Below are positions 32,501 to 44,602 of a stretch of 64,000 bases of DNA, piece after piece. The stretch spans positions 742,202-806,201 of the forward strand of contig CH003267.1 in assembly GCA_000149265.1 (NCBI GenBank), given 5' to 3'. The translations under genes were made by a program, and so were the position numbers. Position 1 is the stretch's first letter; every line of letters starts with the position of its first letter. The stretch comes from Ciona savignyi (lineage: Eukaryota; Chordata; Ascidiacea; Phlebobranchia; Cionidae). The notes under the pieces were generated by a model that did no database searches, was not told where the DNA came from, and saw only the letters and a list, made by a program, of their open reading frames with translations.

Positions 32501-33064
32501 GGTTCTAAACTGAGTCCAGTAAAAACAATTTGGGGTGGCACTAAAACGTCCCGTTTGTAAACACTGCAATAACTAGGTTAACCCGAAGATGAGCAAGGTA
32601 ATCCGACGATTGACTTCGTGATACAATCCTGCGTTTCCCAGTTCACCGGATAAACTTCAATATATTATTTCGTTTATTTAACACTGAACATATGATTGTC
32701 ATGTAAATAGCTACAAGTTTAAACATTGCAAAGGGACGTAGATTGCATTTACCCTTTGTTTCGATCCATTAGATTGGTGCGTTATTAGTGCGTCGACTTT
32801 CAGGCGAAGGGTTGTAGATTCGAAACTATATATATTTTAACTACTTAATTGCCTTTTGGTTCCCGAATATTTTCAGTGTGTTTTATATTTTGTAATAAAT
32901 TGCTATACTTTTTAAACTTTAATATTTGCCGGAAGAAACCATATAATTTTGGTTGTACAACAAGTGTTTGTCATTTATTCTCTGTGCAGCTACGACGTAA
33001 AATACAAACTACGAAAGTGGAAGACGATGAAGGAGTCCCGCTTGGTGATATTGGTCATTGTTGA
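26900..33064 (+). CDS. SLC6-family Na+/Cl- dependent transporter (amino-acid/GABA type), 12 exons, 563 aa
   Basis: Exons: 26900-27029, 27800-27931, 28415-28646, 28703-28835, 28890-29024, 29808-29911, 29968-30061, 30408-30551, 31078-31215, 31778-31984, 32058-32225, 32990-33064; all GT-AG and in frame. It would move a small amine or amino acid across the plasma membrane by Na+/Cl- symport. TM1 holds [12 protein letters not shown] and NGGG (residues 27-44). The position that is Asp in monoamine transporters is Gly here, excluding that subgroup. EL2 has the disulfide pair C128/C137 in LPWSTCG and two NIT glycosylation sites (145, 149). Chloride ligands known from GAT1 fit at Q262, S266, N298 and S302 with exact spacing. 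[12 protein letters not shown] leads into TM8 and LGFDSQ follows. All 12 TMs are present; the N-terminus is short. The substrate cannot be told. Confidence 0.93.
29252..29735. mobile_element. hAT-type MITE in SLC6 intron 5
   Basis: The left end CAGGCCCGGTGCTAGG and the right end, read in reverse, CAGGGCCGGTTTTAGG, are inverted copies of a typical hAT terminus. GGGTATA flanks both sides (a 7-8-bp target duplication). The interior has GCGGGGCCC blocks near both ends and a (TA)n tract at about 29,457-29,500, with no transposase. Confidence 0.75.
30111..30405 (+). repeat. SINE family 1 copy in SLC6 intron 7
   Basis: A full-length-looking copy. The tRNA-like head is GATTAGTCTGGCGGTTAAGT with the degenerate box B GTAGGTGCGAAACTGG, followed by the conserved body GAAGGAACGTGTC, GCGAGGTGATCTGACGATT, CGTGTGTTAACCCC and the tail GGGGATAAAAATGAATATCC. 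Its tail runs into the splice acceptor of exon 8. Confidence 0.8.
30641..30835 (+). repeat. SINE family 1 copy in SLC6 intron 8
   Basis: The head TAACCGGTTAGTCTGGTGGT and box B GGTTGCAGGTTCGAAACTG are the best preserved in the window. The body is shortened (CGCGAGGTGATCTGACAATT remains). Confidence 0.8.
30888..30945. repeat. Isolated foldback-type terminus in SLC6 intron 8
   Basis: ACTAGAGAGTGTAAACCACG followed by TGTTATTCATCACTATTT matches the terminus at 24,348 and the reverse complement of the arm ends at 18,070 and 19,917. I found no matching opposite end nearby. Confidence 0.5.
32755..32830 (+). repeat. SINE head fragment in SLC6 intron 11
   Basis: TTAGTGCGTCGACTTTCAGG followed by CGAAGGGTTGTAGATTCGAA is the box A to box B part of SINE family 1 without its body. 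Confidence 0.55.
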
Positions 33065-34881
33065 ACTTACGTCACACTCGCCTAAGCTGTTTATATTGGT
33101 TGCACATATTAGATATACAAAGGTCCCATATACATATAGGTCGTATATTTAGAATTAGTTATATCTTAACGGTACAATAGGAAAATTGTGTCTATACGCT
33201 TCCTTTCCGCCGTTTTCCCCATGATCGAGATACTTTTGCCAGGTTCTTTCATGGCCACCATCAAGTTACCCGAGGTAACTTTTCCGGTTTTAGTTCAACC
33301 CATTAATACTGGGTTTAGGCCAGGTTGGCAAGTAGTAATATCTGTTTTTAAATCTAAATCAAAAACTAAAATTATCTTATTATAAAGTTTTGGAGCGAAA
33401 CAGAAAATTGTATGGCTGCCGAGTTAAGAATACCCAAGGCATTGCGTGACATATGAACTTTTGCTGCCTTACAACAATATAAACCGCATAGCCCTGTGTT
33501 TTTCGCTTTCATGTATCGTCGTGTGTTGCTGTTTTTTTCTTATTCAAAATAAAGGGCGAAAAGAGAAAAAAACATGTTTGGTTTGTTAACTCAGAGAACC
33601 ACAGTTTTTAGTTGCAAATAACATAACCGTGTGTAAAATATAAAAACACAAGAGTTATAACCTATTGATAACCACCACTGTTTTTGTAAACATTTTGATT
33701 GTACAATCAATGTTTCTGTTGTTTATATATGCTAATCACACATAATAGTATATTTTATACATGGTACATGTAATTTTTTGGTGGTAATAAACTTATAGGT
33801 CCTTGCCCTGTAATTTATGTGCTGTGGACGAAATATATTATAAACACAGCATAACTGCTCTAAGTACACCCGTAAAAGTTTCAACTCGATTAACTTTATT
33901 ATTCAATCTCACATAAGCAGTAAAGATACCAATTACTTTATGTAGGTTCTTCTTAGAATAGAAAGAGAACACATTTTGGTTTTACTTCCCAAATTTGCAA
34001 AACGACCGCCGTGCTTGTATCGTTGTGTCGGTCAAGAATTTCCTTAGCGATAATTACTGCGAATTTGCCAGTGCATATCCCAAGCATATTAGATACAATC
34101 TAAAAAAATTCAACTCAAAATTTCCTTCATTTTGATATGGAGCGCAAATTCGACTGATCACTAATTCACTAGTGCTTAATTTGGTTTGTGTCCAGTTCTT
34201 TCATGCACGCAATAATAGTGTATAAATGATTGCTTATGTATGTTCTCTTTTGCGCGATTTCTGGGTTAAACTGGGTATTTTAATTTTAATTGTGTTGTTT
34301 TTTTCTGATTCATTAGAGTAGGCCTAAGTGGCATTGAGTAAGAAAAATAAGACTAAATATTCCATTTCTGTCTGTATCAAAAACACAACAAACTGCAAAA
34401 TCGCCGAAACCTAATGCGAGCAGAAATATATGTCGCACGATTGAATTTGTTTTTTTACAAATAGTGGTAATTAACACGTGTTTGACACTTTCCAGTTATT
34501 CAAAGGTTCTTTCAGTCATGATCGCCATTTGCTATGGTATTGTATATTCGCCAGAAGGTCGTTAAATTTTTATCATAGCGTGTAATCTTTTATGTATCTG
34601 CAGATCTTCTATGGTATCTGTTTACAAACAAACAGTACCGTTAGTAAAAACGCCATTAATCAAATAAATCTAACACTTTGTGACAATAGAAAACAATACA
34701 AAAAGAACAACGTGTTAAAAAAAGGCAAAATACGAGAGAAGCAAAGTAAAGCAACACTCTCGCTTTACTCGTATGAGCAAGTAAAGTGATACGGTTCCCC
34801 TTATTAACTAAATGTTTATTTGTAACTAGGTGTGAGTGTTACTGAGTGTAAGGTATTTAAGTTGTTTAAAGTATCAGCAAG
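33065..34881. other. SLC6-MOB3 intergenic region with a TIR element
   Basis: No gene seen. At about 33,665 the sequence AACCACCACTGTTTTTGTAA, and at 34,450-34,496 its inverted counterpart (TTACAAATAGTGGTAATTAA, then CACGTGTTTGACACTTTCCA and GT), look like the two ends of one small element of about 840 bp with the foldback-type terminus. The last 380 bp up to 34,881 are the MOB3 promoter/5' UTR; no clear motif was picked out. Confidence 0.45.
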
Positions 34882-37800
34882 ATGTCAAAGGGACACCATT
34901 TGAACTTAAAATCTGTCTTTAACAAGGAAAAAACTTTTCGTCCAAAAAAGCATTTCGACCCTGGAACAACCAAATTTGATCTGCACAAGAAAGCTCAAGC
35001 CAGCTTGCGTTCAGGTTCGATTCTACTGATATAATGCAGTGTATTAGGTTAAAGGTTTCTCGGCGTCTTAAAGTTTAACCTCAGTACAATTTTTTATTGT
35101 TTATTATTTTTCTTCTGTGCGTTTAACAAGTATATATGTTTGATTGATTTAGGCTTTTTGTCTGTGTACATTATTTGACCCACAATACCGGTATGTGTTA
35201 CTATATATTTGTAATTGAATAGACCTTTACAATCTCTCTAGTAATCGATTGGATATCTGACGGCTGCCCAAGCACATTTTCACATAAACACAGATAAAAC
35301 ATAAATGTGGATATAGGTGACACAATTCTATCAACTTTTAGCCTTGTGGTTTAAAAGGCTGGTAAGAGAAGGTAGGGCCATTCATTTTCTCACATTCCAC
35401 ATTAATGGTATGAGAAGTATGGCAATGGCACACATGCAAGAACTATCTGGTGGTGGTTATACTTTTTTTAATAAATATAAAAGAAGTATTGGTTTCCTTT
35501 TCGTAAAGATGTTAGTTCTTGTCAACCATTATTCTCATACTAGCCACAGTAAAAATCGCTCTTTATAACTCCTGTAGACATGGTTATTAGTCAGCTAATA
35601 GTTCATCTTTATGTGTTAACTCTTCCTCGTTTCTCTATTTACATGAATGCAGCATCAATATTCTATATCGTACTAAAAAAAATTCCCTATTTCAAAAAAG
35701 TAAATATATCCTATCCTAAAAACATGATTATCCTATCCCTAAAAAACATAAATATCCTATTCTTTAAAAAACATAGATATTATATAGGCCTATAGTAGAT
35801 AAATATTTGTGTTGTGCCCAGGGTTGGATCTGAAAGCGATTGTTCTGCTGCCACCTGGTGAGGACGAGAATGATTGGATTGCGGTTCACGTTGTCGATTT
35901 CTTCAACCGAATCAACTTGATTTATGGAACTGTCTCCGATTTTTGCACCAATGAAGTAAGGAAAACTCCATTTTTATTAATTAGGCTGGTATTTTTCTAA
36001 AGCGCTTTAATATTTTGAACGACATATATTCATTGTTAGATTTTTTTGTATTTTCTTGACCCTTTTCTGTTTTAAATTCAGTGTCTTTGTAATTGGTAGA
36101 CAATTTTTTTACTTTTACTACAAAGTTATATTTATAAAACTCATTGTTTAACTATGAACTCTTCCTATTGAATTGCTAGAATCAAATAATAATTCCGAAT
36201 TTTTTTCCAATTAGAATCGATTTTGAATTTTGATTCTGCAATGGATGCCCCTAGATATTGCATTGTTTTCTTTATGTTCAGTTTCAGGTTTTATTCCTTT
36301 CCTTGACTAAAATATGCAAATATAATTTCAATTATTAAGATAAAAGACAACAGTAGCTTTCAGAGAATCTATTTAATATTTTTAATCTATTAGATGCCTC
36401 TTGGCTTGATTAATGTCCATTAAGTGTTTTGCCTATAAAAGCTGTCTGTTTTATACCCTGCAGGCTACTTACTGTATATGTTGACCAGCAAGCTAACTGT
36501 ACTGTCATGTTAGATTATTATATTTAACTAGTAGTTTTGCTATTTGAACCGATCATTAGCTGTCTCATAGGTACCACACATAAGTCATTGGTTACAGATC
36601 AGCAATGGAACGTTGCATTCTTAAATAAACAACTAACTGATTCAGAAATGATGACCATACCTCTAAGCTTTNNNNNNNNNNNNNNNNNNNNNNNNNNNNN
36701 NNNNNNNNNNNNNNNNNNNNNNNNNNNNNNNNNNNNNNNNNNNNNNNNNNNNNNNNNNNNNNNNNNNNNNNCTGGGGTGGCAACTTGTAATTATAATTTA
36801 TTTTGTGTATTTCTACATCAATTACTGCCACCTTTTATATGGCAGTGATATGCCCACTCCATATTTGACGTCTGAATCTATAAACTAAATTTACAAAAAG
36901 CTTACTGGACTACCAGTATATTTTTTTTAAATATGTACCAGAAGTACCTTTTTTTGCCACTTTTTAATAAACCTAAATTTTGACTGTTATCAAAGTTATT
37001 CTCAGTTTATTCATATTTCGAATAACTTTATTTCCAGTCATGCCCTATAATGTGTGGTGGTCCAAAATACGAGTACAGATGGCAGGATAACGACAGGTAC
37101 AAGAAACCCACCAATCTCTCTGCTTCCCTGTATGTTGCTGAGCTTATGCAGTGGATTGAACAACTGATCAATGATGAATCAATGTTTCCCACAAAAGTTG
37201 GTGAGTTTCTTTGAACGTGGTGCAGGATTTAATACTATGTGTCTTTATGTGTTTAAAAACATGATATATTGTGTGATTGTCTCTGTTTTTATTGAAAACA
37301 TTTTATACTGTCTGATTCTTCAGTCTAAATTACAACGAAAATAAGACTTTTCTTTTAAAATCATTTTTAAAACAGGTACATATATACAATATATTTTAGA
37401 AATAACTTTTAGATCCACTTAGCATTTTAAACTTGTATTATTAGTGTACCACACTGGTGAACAAATATGCTATGAGTAATATAGATTGATAGTTGGATCG
37501 CAGTGATTCTGACCTGCTTGATGCACGCTATATATGGCTGGGAACTAGAAGTTATTGCGGTCATTAGCAGTTGACACAATTACTATGCGCCAGTTTTACA
37601 TAGATTTACTGCATTGAAGCATTTAATGTTGATTCTGTAGGTAACTGATTACTATGTACCTTTACAGGTACCCCGTTTCCAAAATCTTTTAAAGGAACCT
37701 GCAAAAAGATACTCACCCGTTTACACAGGGTCTTTGTCCATGTCTACATTCATCATTTTGATAGAGTTCATGTAAGTTATTTCATAATTTTTTGTTTGTT

Positions 37801-39688
37801 TTGTGGCCAAAAGAATAGAATTTCCATGAGAATTCTTTCTCTGCAACCAACCAAATAGGTTTTATTAAATGTCATTCAAAAACAAGTACTTATTTAATAA
37901 TTTCTAAAAAATCAATAGTTGAATTGTTGAATATTTTTCTTGAGTTTATCTTTTGTTTCCACGATCAAAACAAGCACCAAGAACTAAAAAATCCAAAAAA
38001 GACAGCAAACCCGAAAGTCAATAAAACAGGTTTATAATTCAATCCTTTATTTAGTGTGAGTATAGCCAGTTGTGGCTGCCAAACCTACATATAAAAAGTT
38101 TTAAAAAATAGAAAAAAGGTGTTTTAATCAAAATTTTATGTATGTAAGGCTTTTAAAAGAAAAGGTGTGCGGTAAATCGACCCATACATGGGGAAAGTTG
38201 GCTTTAGGAAAAGGGGTGGCCCTTTTTCCATTTATTGTGTAACATTGTTTTAATATTATCAGATCTGTGTTTTTGTATGGCTTAACATTGAACCACGTAT
38301 TGCTTTCAGGGAATGGGTGCTGAGGCTCATATCAATGCTTGCTATAAACACTTCTTCTACTTTGTCAAGTGTTTTGGACTTGTTGATAAGAAGGAACTTG
38401 AACCATTGGTGAGTGGATCGCTATGAAATGTCTTCATATAAAAGCATTACTATCAATGGGAGTTTCCGTTCATTCATATAGATAGTTTGACATCCGATAG
38501 ATTAGTCCCAACGGACATTGCCTGAACCCAGCGGATTTATGGGTTCTACTGAATTGAAGGAACGTGTCTATCATATACAACACACTGCAATAGCTCCGGT
38601 AACCCGATGATGGGCGCGAGGTGATCTGGCGATTGCCCATGTGTTAACCCCCTTGGTTTTCCTATTCACGGGGATAAACATGAATATCCCACCCTATCCA
38701 TATATATTGCATATTCATGATAGTTTATTATATATATTATATACTTATGAATCATAGTTCATTATATATATTATATACTTATGAATCATGATAGTTCATT
38801 ATTTATTTAATACTTTTTTGGTGGATTTGAACGACCATTGAGCTCCCACTGATAATTTAATTCAAAATAAAATTCCTTTAAAACCGCAAATACCGATACC
38901 ACTCACTGTTATTCAATTACACTTTACTTGAAATATCTTGGTGATTTGTTATTATGTTTACGTCAGACTTACGATTCACTCTCACACTGTGATGTCATAA
39001 TGTGATTTGTTTAGTAATAAGTGATGCGCCATCAAAATAGATGACCAATATGTGTATGTATTTGGTAAACAACTTAGACAAACTGAATCGCCCATAAATT
39101 AAATATTGTTAAGGATTAACCAAAGCTTCTTGCACACAAAGTTTTATTTCATTGTTGACAATGTAATAAACTCTAGATTAATGGTTTTTGTGGTAAATTT
39201 TCACCGACCACAAAATGATTTACATAGCAAAGTGCTGTATACCACCTACAATGTGAAAATAAACTCAGTATTTTAAAGCTGTTTAGACCACCAAGATATT
39301 ACTAGAACCCATAATAAACAGATGTCACTCTTGTCACACCATCAGAGATAATTACTTTTGGTTGCAACAGTAGATATGTCATACAACCAGTGCAGATATG
39401 TAGACTTCTCAATTATGCTATTCTACACGGGCAAAAAATGGATTTTGCTTTAAAATGGCACTTTATGTTGCTCTGACAGTAGTGAGCGAATATATCTACG
39501 TAACATATGATCATATGTACTGTTGCTACTTAAACAAATTGTGTTAATTAAAAATTAGTTTATTTTAAGACCCGCTGACCTATTTTTTAAGAAATTGTGT
39601 AAGCTCATTCCCCTTTAAAACATTAAGCGTTTCATCATGTTCAAATGCTTTACAGAAAGAAATGCAGGCAACTATATGCCACGGGTAG
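34882..39688 (+). CDS. Mob3: MOB3-family kinase-adaptor protein, 6 exons, 221 aa
   Basis: Exons: 34882-35014, 35822-35955, 37038-37200, 37668-37771, 38310-38408, 39656-39688. MOB proteins are small zinc-stabilised globular adaptors of Hippo/NDR-type kinase pathways. The MOB3 branch is known to bind MST1 and differs from MOB1, which activates LATS/NDR. Branch markers here are [18 protein letters not shown] near the N-terminus, [46 protein letters not shown] and the C-terminal [10 protein letters not shown]. The zinc ligands fit at C86, C91, H168 and H173, with the 5-residue spacing of MOB1 in both pairs. Length matches the family (about 216-220 aa). Intron 1 has an unusual donor (G|GTTCGA). 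Intron 2 contains an assembly gap; the coding sequence is unaffected. Confidence 0.95.
36672..36771. other. Assembly gap (100 N)
   Basis: A run of exactly 100 N in MOB3 intron 2, which usually denotes a scaffold gap of unknown size. Open frames crossing it are artefacts. Confidence 0.98.
38505..38815 (+). repeat. 5'-truncated SINE family 1 and AT-rich minisatellite in MOB3 intron 5
   Basis: 38,505-38,690 is the SINE body without its head (ACGGACATTGCCTGAACCCA, GAAGGAACGTGTC, GCGAGGTGATCTGGCGATTG, GGGGATAAACATGAATATCC). It is followed by about three copies of a roughly 45-bp unit (ATTATATACTTATGAATCAT) up to about 38,815. Confidence 0.7.
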
Positions 39689-41107
39689 ACGGTCACTGCG
39701 TCTCCCTTTTCTATTGACAGTCGCGTAAACAGCAAATAAGCGTCACTTCCTGCTTGTTTATTCCATCCAAAACGTAATTTCCTGAAGAAAGGCGCCGACG
39801 TATTAGTGAGTCACACATCCACGTTCCGAATCGTGAAACTTTGTTTCTATTTCTGCTATGCATTACGTCCAGCTATCTATTATTAGCAGTGTATTGCGTA
39901 AATGCGAGTATTTTGTCTTTTTTAAAGTTAGTTTCCTTAAATTGATTACTTTAGCATATGACAGTGTTTTTTTTCTTTTTTGAACATTTTCATTTAAAAA
40001 AATGAAATAAAAGTAACATTTTCGTCTGCGCGTTAAAATACTTGTGTCGACATCGCAATAGTTTCACTATTTTTAATTGAACAATTCCTTTTTTTCAAAA
40101 AGTAACAACATAAAGGCCTACGTATTAAGATGAACTTGCCTTTTCTTTTTATTTCACCAAACCAAACTGAAATACGCTTTTTCAAAGTGTTCAATGTTCG
40201 TATTATTTTAATAAGTATTTGTATTCATTTGAATGCTGATGCGTTTTTATCACTGTACAAATTACAACATTGGTTTGTTTCATTGATCAAATGTCGTTTT
40301 CAAGACAATTACCTGCGATTTATGTATGGTCGATAGTGAAGCTAATGCAGTACGATGTTTTAAAATAAAACGACATTTTAGATGCAAATTGCGATATTTA
40401 AAAATAAACTTGCATGTGTTCTACATTCCAATTCATTTGCCGTTGTTTATTGTTTTTAAGTTTTACAATTTTAATTTCCAAATTAAAGTACGGTTCGGCC
40501 GTTTAGAAACCCACATATACCAAAATCGATTCAAGTCAAAACCATTCGTGCCATTGCAACGAACTTTGTCCAATGAAAATATTTACCACTTTCTGAATAT
40601 TTACTTTTCTGTTCTTGTCTTTTTGGCTTTTTTTCTTATTATCAACCAGCGTTTCAATCCGTGTATAGGAATCCTACAACATGTCTAGCTTTTTGCGTCA
40701 ATCTTTCATTTAAATATAGCAGGGTTTGATTTAGCTTATTGGATATCCGCCCATTTGTACCACGGTTATTAGGTCTATTTATAAAGTCTTATTTGAATGG
40801 TATTTGGTAATACTTTTGCCTCTGTATTTTACCATGCTGTCATTGTGAAACTGTTTCGGTTTTGTATTCGGGAATTTTAAATACATTTTGTATTTGTGAC
40901 AAGTCTTTATTTACTCTGGTCGCTGGTTTCAATAGAATTTAAGGTTTTTAGGTTCGACGATTCGTTTTAAGCCAGGCAATTCTTACGACCGAGCGACTGA
41001 GCAAAGAGTTAATCGCTAGATGGCGCTGTGGTGTACTGTATTTTAATCGCATGGTGTCGTTAAAGATTCGTTTTACACTGGCACTGGCAATTATAAGAAA
41101 ACCTCGT
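39689..41107. other. MOB3 3' region and AT-rich intergenic DNA
   Basis: The early part presumably holds the MOB3 3' UTR; GAAATAAAAG near 40,004 could be its poly(A) signal. A 120-codon ATG frame (40,326-40,688) is hydrophobic and AT-rich with no family features; I regard it as probably chance. Confidence 0.4.
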
Positions 41108-41215
41108 GGTACGGTGGTGTGGCCGAATGGTTAACGCGACTGATACATATACTCTTATACTAAAAACGGTCCTGGTGACGAGCCCATCGAAGGTTCGAAA
41201 CTTGGCTCAGTAAAA
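41108..41215 (+). repeat. tRNA-derived SINE, family 2
   Basis: The tRNA-Ser/Leu-like head GGTGTGGCCGAATGGTTAAC forms box A and GAAGGTTCGAAACTTGG forms box B, followed by an A-rich end. The same head occurs at 42,455 (inverted), 43,435 and 52,018 and as a relic at 12,444. Confidence 0.75.
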
Positions 41216-42449
41216 AAAAGACAACCTCGTGGTTACAATCTGGTTGTCGGAGTTATTGCAGTGCGTTCTATGTCTGTTAAACACAGTTCGATTACTGTTA
41301 TGAGACAACGCAGGGGGAGAGATGTCGCAAGGTGTTTTAATTTGGCCCTAGTGTTAGGACAGGGTATTCGTGTTTTTTCATAAACAGAAAGTCTGTCAGA
41401 GGTCTAACGCGGGCTTAACTAATCTGCGGGGTGGGAGAACACTAAAGCGGGGGGGGGGGGGGGGTGGGGTTATTTCGGTTCAGGAAATGTCAGCTTGTTG
41501 CCTGCCCAATGAAACAACCACCAGTTTTGATGCAACCACCTTACGACTGAAAGGCGACGCAATTTTTTCTCACGCATTAGAATATAAAAATTCAGGTTTC
41601 ATCCTCGTGAATGTTAGAAGGCAGAAAGTATAAAATAAAGGCAATGGCAAGAATACCTTGGGGAAAACGTAAGGTAGCGTTATCGCATGATAAAGCCCCC
41701 GATTACCTTGCATTCATCGTTGACCGCAACCATTGCCTTGTATTATTGATGATTGAGCCGTCACACATTTTGAACCTATTCATCCACAAGAAGTGCATTC
41801 ATAAGCACATAGCTGACAAGGCAGAACCAGTTCCGACCCATTAACATTTCAAATAAAAGACGACGCCCTATTCCACTAATATACGTCACGAAATTATGAC
41901 AAGTAACACTAAATCCGTAATATAGGAATAGAAACTATTATACAATTATGTGGTTTATAGCATGTATCGATGCTGTGGTTTTCCTCAGTAGAACCTTATA
42001 TTAGCCTTGGCTTCTAGGTAAGAACACCATCGTTTTGATTGTATGGAAGATCATGATTCATGTGAAGGAATTTAGATTTACCGCACACTTTTCGTCGTAG
42101 CGTAATTGTAGTAATTTTGATTAAAATATATTTTTAATTGATTATGTTTTTGGTTGACTGTACGTATATTAATTTAATTAAGTTGACGCATGGACGTGTT
42201 TTACTACTGTCGTTTAGTCGTCTTTGTCTGGTTTCCTATTTTTTACAAGAATCTTATTACGCGTTTTTACTGTGGAAAAATAACTATAATGGATACAAGC
42301 AAAACAATTTGTTTATGTAATTTAATGATAATCCTTGTTTAATTTATTTTATATTAATTATTATAAAACGCTCTTGTGTTTCCCGTTAGACTAACAATAA
42401 TTTCTATATAGGTTATGTTAGGACAGAATAGGAGATTCATATTTTTTAC
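41216..42449. other. Intergenic DNA
   Basis: A G-run lies at about 41,450-41,464. Two overlapping frames (41,370-41,633 and 41,611-41,844) read partly through this simple sequence; neither looks like a protein family. Nothing else recognised. Confidence 0.4.
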
Positions 42450-42562
42450 CGTGCCAAGTTTCGAAGCCATGATGGGATGGTCACTCGGCCCGTTTTTTTA
42501 TAGATTAGCCAGTATATGTATCAGTCGCGTTAACCATTCGGCCATACGACCATACAGGATAT
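42450..42562 (-). repeat. SINE family 2, inverted
   Basis: On the minus strand: CGTATGGCCGAATGGTTAAC (box A) and GGCTTCGAAACTTGGCACGG (box B part), then an A-rich tail. Confidence 0.7.
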
Positions 42563-43434
42563 TTATATTTATCTCCTGTGTTTCTCAAAATTAAACCCAC
42601 AAGCTCGCTAGCGACCAGTACCACCCTTTGGTTAAAAGGAGACACACTAACCTATTCATGTATTCGGCCGGTGTTAAATCCTGTTATTTTGCTTCCATTT
42701 TCCGGGTTTGATATTTGTTATAGAATACATAACGATTTGGAATTTTAATAACTTTACATTTTTATTGTTGGAATATTTAATTTGTTCTATTAAGTGTTAT
42801 CACGTAGCGTAATGTCTGTCGGTAACTCTTATAAAATTGCGGAAAGCAGTGTCTGAATATTTTGATTGTTTTGCTTTTATCTATCGATAAATGCTTCCGC
42901 GAGATGGCGCTATTAACCTAATATTAAACTACGGAATTTCACGTCGATATTTTACCGTAATACGACTGGTGAATTTTTAGAGATGTATGTCCTTAAAATC
43001 TTCCAATTCATGCGTTAACGTTACCCACTGTTCAAACACAGATACGTGTTATGCACTAATGACTAATTTCAACGAATTCCGGGATACAAAACTCGTTGCT
43101 GTCGAGCTACCAACGCCATTGCAGTTTGTTTAATACCGTGGAGACTTTAGTTATTATTATCCAAACCTTTAAACCACGGGTTTCAGGCGACAATTTCTAA
43201 ATGCCTTGCCAAATAACATGATATACAACTATTCCAGTCGTTATAAAGCGATGTGGACAAATAAGAGCTAGTGTAAGTTAAAGTTATACAAAATAATATA
43301 AGTATTTGGGGCAAGGGTTTGTTCTGGGGTTGAAGTTGGTAGTTGGGGCAGCGTTTAGGGTTAGTTTTGGAGTTGAGATAGTAAATACGACGCACTAACC
43401 CACCAATCTAATCCATTAGTGTAAAACCGTAAAG
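42563..43434. other. Intergenic DNA
   Basis: No gene seen. A SINE-related stretch (CTCGCTAGCGACCAGTACCA) lies near 42,603. 43,310-43,380 is a degenerate G/T-rich stretch (GGGGTTGAAGTTGGTAGTTG). Confidence 0.4.
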
Positions 43435-43550
43435 GTATGCGGTTGTTTGGGCAATTGGTTAACGCAACAAGTGCATATGCAAATTTCATATAAAACACGG
43501 TCTTAATGACAAGCCCATCATGGTTTCGAAACTTGGCCCGGTAAAAAATG
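43435..43550 (+). repeat. SINE family 2, diverged
   Basis: GGCAATTGGTTAACGCAACA (box A) and ATGGTTTCGAAACTTGGCCC (box B) at the same spacing as the copy at 41,108. Confidence 0.65.
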
Positions 43551-44030
43551 GAAAACGAAAGGCGACTGATTTATATACCTTACGTGTTTAAACTGAAACT
43601 CAAAAGGTTGTTTCTGGAGTATTGTGAAAAATTCGACGGAACTCAAAGAATAAGGTCAATATCTTCGTAGATTTGAATTTCAGATCAATTCTATAAAATA
43701 CAATACCTTAGTTTAACGTAGTCTCGATAAAACCATATGTAAAATGAATAAATCCCAATTGTATCAAGAGAGTTGGAATGTATTAGGCGACCAGTGGTTT
43801 TTAACCTTTTGACGGCTGCTATAAAACTGTACAACGGCGTTGCATCAAATTGTTTCCTGTATAAATAAAAGATTCCGCGTGACTTACTGCGCATGCGTGA
43901 ATCTGCGACACCGATAATCCGAGCCGTCAACTTAATTATATAACAGTTAAACCTGCGTACATAACTGTCATGGGAAGTTATATAACAGTTTAACCAATAA
44001 CCCATAACTCTCATGGCCACTGAATACATT

Positions 44031-44283
44031 GGTCTGGATATTGTGCGTTTGTAAGAGGCATAATTAAAAAACTGGATATTGTGTGTTTGTAAGAGGCATA
44101 ATTAAAAAAAATTTACTAAAGATTAAAACATCAATAAGTTGATCATAATACAACTATGGAATACTAACTTATAAGTTACTAACTTCTAAGTTAGTATTCT
44201 TTGATACAACCATTAAGGTACATAATGCCACATTAGCATCAATATAAATCTCATAATGCCACATTAGCATCAATATAAATCTT
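44031..44283. repeat. Short tandem duplications and a palindrome
   Basis: GGATATTGTGTGTTTGTAAG is repeated at a period of about 44 bp (44,035-44,110). CATAATGCCACATTAGCATC is repeated at a period of about 35 bp (44,221-44,283). Between them ATACTAACTTATAAG and CTTCTAAGTTAGTAT form a palindrome. Confidence 0.7.
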
Positions 44284-44318
44284 ACCTTTTTAAGCCCACA
44301 CCGCCAAGCGGAAGATAT

Positions 44319-44602
44319 AGGATAGAATATTCAGTTTATTCCGTAAATGGGAAACCCAGTGGGGTTAACACACGGGCAATCGTCAGATCACCTCGCGCCC
44401 ATCGTCGGGTTACCGGAGCTATTGAAGTGTGTTGTGCATGATTCACACGTTCCTTCAATTTAGAAGAACCCATTAATCCGCTGGGTTAAATGTCCGTTAA
44501 GTGCTTTACGCAAGGACGCAATTGACCAGCTAGCGACCAGTTTCGCACCTACAACCCTTCGGCTGAAAGGCGAAGCACTAAACCACCAGACTAACCGGGT
44601 GG
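44319..44602 (-). repeat. SINE family 1, inverted, near full length
   Basis: On the minus strand the head CGGTTAGTCTGGTGGTTTAG, box B GGGTTGTAGGTGCGAAACTG, then CTAGCTGGTCAATTGCGTCC, GAAGGAACGTGTGAATCATG and GCGAGGTGATCTGACGATTG can all be read. This is the clearest reference copy of the family here. Confidence 0.8.

Noticed and set aside
36537-36848. Frames spanning the N gap
   Set aside because: They consist largely of unknown residues across an assembly gap inside a MOB3 intron.
40326-40688. 120-codon ATG frame downstream of MOB3
   Set aside because: AT-rich, hydrophobic composition as expected by chance, no signal peptide or family motif, and no neighbouring splice structure.
41370-41844. 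Two overlapping frames around a G-run
   Set aside because: The poly-Gly in the first comes from simple sequence; the frames overlap and neither resembles a known protein.
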